Assembly (NCBI GenBank): GCA_963575655.1
Contig: CAUYTY010000195.1
Span: forward strand, 1-64,000
DNA: 64,000 nt
From: Gammaproteobacteria bacterium
GTDB taxonomy: Bacteria; Pseudomonadota; Gammaproteobacteria; CAIRSR01
Direction of reading: 5' to 3'
A program made the position numbers and the translations under genes. A model generated the notes under the pieces. The model was given only the letters and a program-made list of their open reading frames with translations. It made no database searches and had not been told where the DNA came from. Each line of letters starts with the position of its first letter. Positions within the stretch are counted from its first letter, which is position 1. Shown piece after piece: positions 54,525-61,487 of the stretch.

Positions 54525-55676
54525 ATGTTAGAACAGAATAAACAGAACAAACAGAATAGGCCGAAGATATTGATCGTAGACGATGTGGTCGAAAACATCC
54601 AAATTCTAGTAGAGGGATTGAGGGATGATTACAGAATAGTACCGGCATTATCTGGAGAAAAGGCCTTGGCTATAGTTGAGATATCTCCACGACCGGACCT
54701 GATTCTCCTGGATGTGATGATGCCCCACATGGATGGTTTTGAGGTGTGTCGCCGACTGAAGTGTAATCCGAACACGGCGGATATTCCGATTATTTTCATT
54801 ACCGCCATGAACGACGCACGGAGTGAGATAGAGGCTTTGACTATTGGGGGCGTGGATTTTATTACCAAACCTATCCAACCACTGGTGGTCAAGGCGCGGA
54901 TCGAAACCCATTTGGCCTTGCGCAGGGCCTACCAAGATTTGGCGGCCAGTAATAAACAGTTACGCAGGGAGCGGGAACTTATCGAGGATATCCTCCTCAC
55001 TACGCGCAAACAGCCGCTCTTGCAGGAAAGCTTCATCCGCACCCTATTGACCCCAGTGGAACGGACGGCAGGGGATGTTTTCTTCTTGAGGCGGCGCCCT
55101 GATGGTTATCTTCACGCCTTCATAGGCGATTGTACTGGTCATGGCTTACCTGCTGCGATTGTGGGTCCCATGGTGATGGATATCTTCCATGTGATGACCA
55201 GCAAGGGATTTCCGCCGGAGGCAATTCTGCTCGAGATCAATAATAAACTGCTGCACCACGTGCCCGCAAATATCTTTATGGCTGGTAGTTTTCTCGAATT
55301 GACTCCCGGCCTGGACTCCCTTTATTTATGGAATGGTGGTATGCCGGATGTGTTATTCTTGCGGGGGCACGAGTGGTTTCTGACGGGTTCATCCGACCAG
55401 CTACCCCTGGGGGTTGTCCCAACGCTATCCATGGATAATTTCCGTAACTTGATCCCTCTTCAGTCGGGGGATCGTATCTATCTTTATTCGGACGGTGTAG
55501 TGGAAACAAAATCTCCCTGTGAAGAAATGTTTGGGATAGAAAGATTGAAAGCATTTCTTATGGAGTTGTCTAGTGCTGGGGGGGATATTAATCAATTATT
55601 ATCAGAACTCAACGCTTTTCGTGGGGAGGCGGTTGCGGAGGATGATATTACTGTGGTGGAGATTCTCATCCCGTAG
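54525..55676 (+). CDS. Receiver-SpoIIE (RsbU/HsbR-type) serine phosphatase
   Basis: 383 residues from ATG 54525, which has GAGAGGA upstream; the ORF extends 17 codons further. Receiver at about 12-130 (ILIVDDVVENIQIL, LILLDVMMPHMDG, phospho-Asp present), a coiled-coil linker (AYQDLAASNKQLRRERELIE), then a PP2C/SpoIIE phosphatase (AGDVFFLRRRP, FIGDCTGHGLPAAIVGPMVM, LWNGGMPDVL, YLYSDGVVE, EDDITVVEI) with its metal-binding Asp residues. Such proteins dephosphorylate anti-sigma-factor antagonists. No antagonist or anti-sigma gene is in view. Confidence 0.9.
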   Translation: MLEQNKQNKQNRPKILIVDDVVENIQILVEGLRDDYRIVPALSGEKALAIVEISPRPDLILLDVMMPHMDGFEVCRRLKCNPNTADIPIIFITAMNDARSEIEALTIGGVDFITKPIQPLVVKARIETHLALRRAYQDLAASNKQLRRERELIEDILLTTRKQPLLQESFIRTLLTPVERTAGDVFFLRRRPDGYLHAFIGDCTGHGLPAAIVGPMVMDIFHVMTSKGFPPEAILLEINNKLLHHVPANIFMAGSFLELTPGLDSLYLWNGGMPDVLFLRGHEWFLTGSSDQLPLGVVPTLSMDNFRNLIPLQSGDRIYLYSDGVVETKSPCEEMFGIERLKAFLMELSSAGGDINQLLSELNAFRGEAVAEDDITVVEILIP

Positions 55677-55748
55677 CTAACTAAAAGGTTTTGACCTGGC
55701 AAACCGGCCACCGGTGTAAAGTTGCACAGGGATGCTGAGCTGCCCCCT

Positions 55749-55910
55749 CGTAACCGTTCACTCCCTCCCTCCACCCCTCTCTCCTTAGCAGGGGCAAAGG
55801 AACAAAAAAAGTAATCTAATTCATTACGTTATCTCACCTTCTCCCATCATGGAAAGGGGGCCGGGGTGAGGTGGTCTGGTGAGTTGGGGAGGGGAAAGTG
55901 AACGGTTACG
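55749..55910. repeat. Inverted-repeat element with GTAACCGTTCACT ends
   Basis: CGTAACCGTTCACT at 55749-55762 and its exact complement AGTGAACGGTTACG at 55897-55910, with C/T-rich then G/A-rich interior arms. It is a third end type among the short elements of this window. The rest of 55677-56033 holds no gene. Confidence 0.7.
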
Positions 55911-56033
55911 CCCTCTCTTCTACGCGACTTTACGCTGGGAGCCCCTTCATGGATAATTGGTCAGCCGCCTAAATCTACCTGGTTTCTAGGTGACCGTTAG
56001 GAAACGCTGCCCCAATCGTAACAAGAGATAGAA

Positions 56034-56726
56034 ATGCGCTTTTCCATCTACCGCTATCACCCAGAGATTGACGCCGCGCCGTATATGCAGGATTACGACC
56101 TCGTTGTCGAGCCTGGGATGATGTTATTGGACGCCCTATTGCGTCTCAAGGCTCAAGACGAGACATTGACCTTTCGTCGCTCTTGCCAGGAAGGGGTTTG
56201 TGGTTCCGATGGCCTGAACGTCAATGGTCAGAATTGTTTGGCCTGTATTACTGACCTCAAAGATCTCAAGGAACCCATCGTTATCCGCCCCTTGCCCGGC
56301 CATCCGGTGATCCGTGACTTGGTGGTGGACCTGACCCAATTCTACCGACAATACGAGGCAGTCAAGCCCTATTTGATTGTGCATGACCCAGAGCCAGAGA
56401 TCGAATATCTTCAGACACCAGCAGAGCGCGACTCATTGGATGGACTCTATGAGTGCATTCTTTGTGCTTGTTGTTCTAGTGCTTGCCCATCGTTCTGGTG
56501 GAATCCCAGCCGTTTCCGTGGTCCGGCGGCGTTACTGCAGGCCTACCGTTTTCTGTCCGACAGTCGGGATCAAGCCCAGCACGAACGACTGGGGGATTTA
56601 GATGGTCCCTACGCGCTCTATCGCTGCCATACCATTATGAGCTGCGTAGAAGTCTGTCCAAAGGGGCTGAATCCTAGCCTGGCAATTACCAAGATCCGCG
56701 CGATGATGCTCAAGGATGCTATTTAA
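56034..56726 (+). CDS. sdhB: Succinate dehydrogenase iron-sulfur subunit
   Basis: 230 residues, normal SdhB length. 2Fe-2S ligands CQEGVCGSDGLNVNGQNCLAC, then the 4Fe-4S and 3Fe-4S ligands YECILCACCSSACP and HTIMSCVEVCPKGLNP. It passes electrons from the flavoprotein SdhA to the membrane quinone site. sdhC, sdhD and sdhA, which usually precede it, are absent; the upstream gene is the SpoIIE phosphatase, followed by a mobile-type inverted-repeat element. sdhE and ygfX follow on the same strand. Confidence 0.95.
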   Translation: MRFSIYRYHPEIDAAPYMQDYDLVVEPGMMLLDALLRLKAQDETLTFRRSCQEGVCGSDGLNVNGQNCLACITDLKDLKEPIVIRPLPGHPVIRDLVVDLTQFYRQYEAVKPYLIVHDPEPEIEYLQTPAERDSLDGLYECILCACCSSACPSFWWNPSRFRGPAALLQAYRFLSDSRDQAQHERLGDLDGPYALYRCHTIMSCVEVCPKGLNPSLAITKIRAMMLKDAI

Positions 56727-56770
56727 ACGGGGCATTAGAAATTATCTGGAGATGATCGAGGAGACCTTCG

Positions 56771-57067
56771 TTGGAACGAGTTGAGGTATCAGCCGAATCA
56801 ACTACCTCCCCCAGTGCACAAACACCGGAGCGATTGCGGCGGCTTACGTGGGCCTGTCGGCGGGGAATGCGAGAACTTGATCTTCTGTTGGCGGCCTTTC
56901 TCGAACGACGCTATGGTCATTTGCCCGTGACCGAGCAACGTATTTTCGAAAACTTGTTAGAATATCCCGATCCACTTCTCTACGATTATTTAATGGGGCG
57001 ACAGCCCCCAACCGACCTGATAACTGCCCATGTCATCCAGCAAATCCAGCGAGCCCTTACAGATTGA
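56771..57067 (+). CDS. sdhE: Succinate dehydrogenase assembly factor SdhE
   Basis: 98 residues from a TTG start at 56771. Carries the signature RGMRELDLLLAAFLERRYG that is needed for covalent attachment of FAD to SdhA, then FENLLEYPDPLLYDYLMGRQ. No better start exists in frame before the motif. It follows sdhB by 44 bases and overlaps ygfX by 38 bases. Confidence 0.9.
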   Translation: MERVEVSAESTTSPSAQTPERLRRLTWACRRGMRELDLLLAAFLERRYGHLPVTEQRIFENLLEYPDPLLYDYLMGRQPPTDLITAHVIQQIQRALTD

Positions 57068-57476
57068 TCTGTGCTCGTCACCGCACCTGGCGTTATTCTT
57101 ACTAGTGGCCCACGGTACAGCTCTAGCTGTAATACCGCTTCTGACTCTGCCAATCTGGGCCGTATTGGGGGTAGCGTTGGGGGTAGCCATGAATTTGGTG
57201 ACCACGCTATATACCTATGCACTACTTCGTGGTAAATCTGCTGTGGTACGTTTGGTATGGACTGGCGAAGATAGTTGGATCCTGGTTTATGCAAATGGTG
57301 TAGTACGTAAGGCTGAACTAATACCGGGTAGCTTTGTCCATCCCTTTCTAGTGGTGCTTTCCTTTCGCGTCGCAGAAGCCCATTTCCCGCTGCATCGCTG
57401 TTCCGTAATTCTCGCCTCCGACTCCGTGAACCCAACTATCTTTCGTCGTTTGCGGGTACGATTGCGCTCAGGATAG
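57030..57476 (+). CDS. ygfX: YgfX/CptA-like membrane protein
   Basis: 148 residues. Two adjacent membrane segments (LALFLLVAHGTALAVIPLLT; IWAVLGVALGVAMNLVTTLY) followed by a small soluble domain (EDSWILVYANGVVRKAELIP, SFVHPFLVVLSFRV, RRLRVRLRSG), the layout of YgfX. In E. coli ygfX is co-transcribed with sdhE and was described as a toxin acting on FtsZ/MreB, with sdhE as antitoxin; this role is disputed. The overlap with sdhE here matches that order. Confidence 0.75.
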   Translation: MSSSKSSEPLQIDLCSSPHLALFLLVAHGTALAVIPLLTLPIWAVLGVALGVAMNLVTTLYTYALLRGKSAVVRLVWTGEDSWILVYANGVVRKAELIPGSFVHPFLVVLSFRVAEAHFPLHRCSVILASDSVNPTIFRRLRVRLRSG

Positions 57477-57542
57477 TCGTCCTGTTTTTCTGGTGTCGTT
57501 CCGATTTTGTCCCCCTAAATTACCAGCGCGGAGCACCATATC

Positions 57543-58892
57543 ATGTCACCACCAATCACCTACCCTACAGGTTTTCCCAAGGACTTCCTCTGGGGGGCTT
57601 CAACTTCCGCATACCAGATCGAGGGGGCATTGTATGCCGACGGTCGTGGACCTTGCGTATGGGATACCTTTACGGCTGCCGGCAGGATCCAAGATGGCAG
57701 TACTGCAGCACAGGCTTGTGATCACTTCAGGCGTTGGCGCGAAGATATCGCATTAATGCAACAGGCCGGCTTCAATGCGTACCGGTTTTCCATCGCGTGG
57801 CCGCGAATAATTCCAACCGGTACGGGAATGGTCAATAATCGTGGACTCAGTTTCTATGACCGATTGGTGGACGAATTGCTAGAGGCAGGTATTCGGCCAA
57901 TGGCCTGCCTCTATCATTGGGATTTACCTCAACCACTGGAGGATCGAGGCGGATGGTTCGGGCGTGAGATTATTCAGCCATTTGCCGAATACGCTCAAGT
58001 CGTTGCACGTCGCCTCTCGGATCGTGTCAAAGATTGGATGATGCTCAATGAATCGAATGTGGTATCGATCTTCGGCTACGGGGTGGGTGAGCACGCCCCT
58101 GGTCATAAATTGGGCGAAGAAGGTATTCTCAAGGCACTCCACCATCAGAACTTGGCCCAAGGTATGGCATTACGCGCCATGGCCAACGAACGTTCGGAAT
58201 TAACCCTGGGTACCGTTCTTAACCTTCAGCCCTGTCGTGCCGAATCTGAACGACCGGAGGATATCGCTGCGGCCCTTCGTTGGGATGCTGTGTGGAATCG
58301 GGTGGCACTCGATGGTCTACTGCGTGGCCAAATCCCCGAGGTATTAGCGGAACGCATGATTAATATTGTCCAACCCGGTGATGAGGAGATTATTCGTTAT
58401 CCTATCGATCTACTGGGGATCAATTATTATTCACGGATGACAATGAAGCATGAAACCGGTCATCCTTTTGATGTGTGGTGGGGAGATCCGCACTGTGACC
58501 GTTGGACGTTTATGAATTGGCCGGTGCAACCCGATGGTCTTTACGACTTGTTGGTCGAGTTGAAACAGAAATACGGCAATCTGCCGGTATACATTGCCGA
58601 GAATGGAGCCGCCTATGACGATCAGGTCGATGATTATGGTGCGATCCACGATGTGGAGCGCGTTCGTTTTATCAAGGATCACTTGGAAGAGGTGAGCCGT
58701 GCCCTCCGTGATGGCTGCAATGTGAAGGGCTATCTGTGTTGGAGTTTGCTCGATAATTTCGAATGGGCCTTCGGTCTGTCCAAGCGTTTTGGCATTGTGC
58801 GTGTCGATTATGACACGATGGCACGCACCCCCAAAGATAGCTACCGATTTTTCCGCGCGGTGGTCAAGGCGTCGCGGGGATTATCCGAATAG
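57543..58892 (+). CDS. GH1 beta-glucosidase
   Basis: 449 residues, typical for glycoside hydrolase family 1. FPKDFLWGASTSAYQIEGAL at the start; FNAYRFSIAWPRIIPTG; acid/base Glu in MMLNESNVV; nucleophile Glu in YIAENGAAYDD; and the aglycone-site LCWSLLDNFEWAFGLSKRFG. After the acid/base Glu most members have Pro (NEP); here it is Ser (NES), a small oddity next to the catalytic residue. Cytosolic, no signal peptide. Likely cleaves beta-glucosides; exact sugar preference is not visible. No transporter is next to it. Confidence 0.92.
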   Translation: MSPPITYPTGFPKDFLWGASTSAYQIEGALYADGRGPCVWDTFTAAGRIQDGSTAAQACDHFRRWREDIALMQQAGFNAYRFSIAWPRIIPTGTGMVNNRGLSFYDRLVDELLEAGIRPMACLYHWDLPQPLEDRGGWFGREIIQPFAEYAQVVARRLSDRVKDWMMLNESNVVSIFGYGVGEHAPGHKLGEEGILKALHHQNLAQGMALRAMANERSELTLGTVLNLQPCRAESERPEDIAAALRWDAVWNRVALDGLLRGQIPEVLAERMINIVQPGDEEIIRYPIDLLGINYYSRMTMKHETGHPFDVWWGDPHCDRWTFMNWPVQPDGLYDLLVELKQKYGNLPVYIAENGAAYDDQVDDYGAIHDVERVRFIKDHLEEVSRALRDGCNVKGYLCWSLLDNFEWAFGLSKRFGIVRVDYDTMARTPKDSYRFFRAVVKASRGLSE

Positions 58893-58901
58893 CTAACGGA
58901 C

Positions 58902-58944
58902 GTAACCACTCAGGTAACGCCGTTGGCGTTACCTGAGTGGTTAC
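58902..58944. terminator. Perfect 20-bp-arm hairpin between convergent genes
   Basis: GTAACCACTCAGGTAACGCC (58902-58921), loop GTT, and the exact complement (58925-58944). It starts ten bases after the glycosidase stop. There is no U-tract on either strand. Position suggests a terminator; the perfection of the arms suggests a recent insertion-like origin. Confidence 0.55.
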
Positions 58945-58945
58945 T

Positions 58946-59036
58946 AACCCAAGTTGCTACCTATGCGATGAGAAACGAAAGAAAACCTCTCCCTCCGGGA
59001 GAGGGGAGAAAAGCGCGCTAGGTAGCAACTTGGGTT
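58946..59036. repeat. R-family element R8
   Basis: Ends AACCCAAGTTGCTACCTATG and GCGCGCTAGGTAGCAACTTG with the CCTCTCCCTCCGGGAGAGG core. The right end is followed by a second tandem AACTTGGGTTTACC. It abuts the perfect hairpin 58902-58944. Confidence 0.8.
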
Positions 59037-59092
59037 TACCAACTTGGGTTTACCACATCTATCTCAGGGCTTTTAACACTCAAGGATGGAGG

Positions 59093-60022
59093 CTAAAAGT
59101 GGGGCCTGTTCCAGAAAAGTTTTTCACGTAACACATCGAAGAAGCACCAAGTCTTATAGTGAATCATATTTACATAGTCTTTGCAGCTCTCAAATACAAA
59201 GGTGAGGCCGTTATAGCTATCCAACTGGCTAATCTTCTGACCGTCACCTTTGACCGATACCCAGTGCGTCGTATTTAAGGACCGTTTAGGTTTAACATTT
59301 ACGACAATCTTGTTGTGTCCACCCACAATAAGCGGTCGACTAGTAATAGACATTGGCGCGATGGGGAGAATTTGTAATACATCAAGATCTGGCGAGAGGA
59401 TCGCCCCACCGACATTTAATGCGTAGGCAGTGCTACCCGTTGGTGATGAGATAATAACACTGTTGGCACTATGAGTCCCGGCATGAGAATTGCGATCGTC
59501 GTTGTTAATGCTCAGTGAATAGGTAATCGCCCGGTCGGACTCTGCATCAGAGATCACAAAGTCGTTCATGGCATAATAGACGTTATCACCTAAACGACAT
59601 TTCAATGCAGAGCGCCGTTCTACGAAGATATCGATACCTCTAAAAATATCCAGGATGGTAGAGGCCGCGTAATGCGGATCGAATTCGGTAAGGAATCCGA
59701 GATTTCCCGTGTTGATCCCGATGAGATAATCGTTATTCTTAACCGCATAACGCGCGGCAGTTAGCACCGTACCGTCTCCACCAATGGCAATAAAAAGGAC
59801 CTTGCTGTCTTGGTGTCTTCCCCGTTGCTGCCGCTCTTCAAATTCTCGAGAAAAATTTTCCTGCTCCGCCTGGTACAGGTTAGGGTCAACATCAATGACA
59901 TCCACCGTTGGATAGTGGTCATGCAATATTGCAGTAATCGATGCGGCTACTGAGACAATAAATGGATCGTTGGGATTATTCACCTTGCGAACAATAATTA
60001 CGGTTCTGAATTTTGGGAGCAT
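59093..60022 (-). CDS. nadK: NAD kinase
   Basis: 309 residues. Phosphorylates NAD+ to NADP+. Signature IAIGGDGTVLTAARYA, then GINTGNLGFLTEF, NDFVISDAESD, SPTGSTAYALNVGGAILSPD and PMSITSRPLIV, all in order. The C-terminus FFDVLREKLFWNRPHF is the usual NadK ending. The N-terminal 70 residues differ from the E. coli enzyme, so a second paralogue in this genome is possible. Downstream it faces the GH1 gene. Confidence 0.88.
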   Translation of the reverse strand: MLPKFRTVIIVRKVNNPNDPFIVSVAASITAILHDHYPTVDVIDVDPNLYQAEQENFSREFEERQQRGRHQDSKVLFIAIGGDGTVLTAARYAVKNNDYLIGINTGNLGFLTEFDPHYAASTILDIFRGIDIFVERRSALKCRLGDNVYYAMNDFVISDAESDRAITYSLSINNDDRNSHAGTHSANSVIISSPTGSTAYALNVGGAILSPDLDVLQILPIAPMSITSRPLIVGGHNKIVVNVKPKRSLNTTHWVSVKGDGQKISQLDSYNGLTFVFESCKDYVNMIHYKTWCFFDVLREKLFWNRPHF

Positions 60023-60371
60023 GATTAATCCGTCATTAGAGGTCTTTGGTGCGACTCTACGATCATTGTTTTTGCCTTGGTCACCGTTTCATCAGATTGT
60101 CGCCATCCCCGCCAGAACATCACTACCATTAAGATCAAAACCAAAACAACCGTTCAAATCCTTGCCGAGAAGGGAGAATTAGTCGCAGTGATGCTAGGGT
60201 GATATTTGGGTGACGCTTACCAAGGTAGGCGTAGTGTATCGATCAAAACCAACGGTTTCATCTATTTTTCGGTATCAAGCCAAGCGGTGGGCAAGTCGAA
60301 GGGAGCTTGGGGTGATTTCCGAGGATGTCTCTCGGAAATCACCCCAAGCTGTCACAATGATGACAAGGTAA
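60023..60371. other. Non-coding region between two minus-strand genes
   Basis: About 350 bases without a gene. It should carry the nadK promoter and the terminator of the DUF4340 gene, for which the hairpin at 60304-60350 is the candidate. Confidence 0.4.
60304..60350 (-). terminator. Perfect 20-bp-arm hairpin after the DUF4340 gene
   Basis: AGCTTGGGGTGATTTCCGAG (60304-60323), loop of seven bases, exact complement at 60331-60350. Lies about 20 bases after the stop of the minus-strand DUF4340 gene. No U-tract. It is the same build as 58902-58944 but with a different sequence. Confidence 0.5.
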
Positions 60372-61484
60372 CTATTGCTGGTGCACCTCCGGTGCCTCCT
60401 TGGGATTAGTAGGCGGAGTAGCAACCTCTTCCAATGGGGGTTGCATGGCTGTTGGTGATGTAGTCGGGGCTGAAACCGTTGCCGTGGTCTTGGCTGGTGT
60501 AATCAGCTTGTCCCGTTTTGCCTCCAGTAATTCCTTGACCGTAAAATCCGCAACCTTAAAGTAATGGGGCGAACTTGAACTCTTCAGAATGTATTCCGTT
60601 CCTTTTTCGGGCTCCTTCCCATTCGCTGTCTTCTCTTCTTTCCCTGAGTCAGGTTTGGAGAATACATAACTGCGTTGCTCCCCCGCTTGCGTGGTAACAG
60701 ACAAGGTCAGGACGGGGGCCTCTTGTCGATACGCGAGCTGATTCTCCTTACCCAATACGGATTCTGGGGTTAGATTTGCAAGCTGACTGACCAGGGTTTC
60801 GACTTCTCCGCTGTTGAGTTCTTCCCCGGGGGCAAGTTTGGTCACCTGCCATTTTCCTTTCTTAGATTCTTTACCCCCCTGTTGATTGTCGTTCTGGCTA
60901 CGCACCAGAGCTAGGTCGGCGAGGGTAATCTGGGTAATCTCGTCCGATTTTAGATTTAGGATGGTCTTGTCAGCCCATTGATTAGGGGCAGGACTCACCT
61001 CGTAGACGGCGAGATCCAGATTATAAACCGCATCCTCGTTGTCGGCCCGACCATAGACCTGGCGGAATCCCGGCGAATCTCCCAGCCAAAGCGTCGCCAA
61101 CGTTTTGTCTCCGGCCGCCAGTGTTACCTTATGTTCGTAGGCAGCGGGACTGACCTTGAAACGTTTGAGCGCGACCGAACTGGTGGCAATCGGGATGCGT
61201 TTACGTAATTCCACCAGTCGACCGACAAACGCCTCCGTTTTGCTCGTAAGAGCAGCGAAACCGGACAGCACGGGCAACGACCAGGAATTTCCGTGATGCT
61301 CCAGGACGAGAGCCGCCTTATTGGGTTGTTCGATGGTGATGCGGTCCACTGCTTTGCTATCAAAATGCAACAGCGGTTCGCCACTGGTTACACTGGCAAT
61401 ACCACCGCCAATGGTTCCCAGAAACACTGCCAATACCAATTGCACCCCTAACGCTATACCCAAAAAACGAATGAGTCGATTCAT
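60372..61484 (-). CDS. DUF4340 domain protein
   Basis: 370 residues. One N-terminal membrane segment (LIRFLGIALGVQLVLAVFLG), then DUF4340-type repeats (VDRITIEQPNKAALVLEHHG, LGDSPGFRQVYGRADNEDAV, ITQITLADLAL) and a Thr/Pro-rich tail. DUF4340 proteins almost always follow a GldF/GldG-type ABC unit, as here: the gene begins three bases after the stop of the GldFG fusion. A role as an extracytoplasmic partner of that transporter is inferred; no enzyme activity is known. Confidence 0.85.
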   Translation of the reverse strand: MNRLIRFLGIALGVQLVLAVFLGTIGGGIASVTSGEPLLHFDSKAVDRITIEQPNKAALVLEHHGNSWSLPVLSGFAALTSKTEAFVGRLVELRKRIPIATSSVALKRFKVSPAAYEHKVTLAAGDKTLATLWLGDSPGFRQVYGRADNEDAVYNLDLAVYEVSPAPNQWADKTILNLKSDEITQITLADLALVRSQNDNQQGGKESKKGKWQVTKLAPGEELNSGEVETLVSQLANLTPESVLGKENQLAYRQEAPVLTLSVTTQAGEQRSYVFSKPDSGKEEKTANGKEPEKGTEYILKSSSSPHYFKVADFTVKELLEAKRDKLITPAKTTATVSAPTTSPTAMQPPLEEVATPPTNPKEAPEVHQQ

Positions 61485-61487
61485 GGC

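Noticed and set aside
57030-57067. The sdhE-ygfX overlap as a proven toxin-antitoxin module
   Set aside because: The family assignment is fair, but the toxin-antitoxin role is disputed and nothing in the sequence decides it.
609-59036. R-family repeats as a CRISPR array
   Set aside because: Copies are scattered singly over the window, palindromic and without regular spacers.
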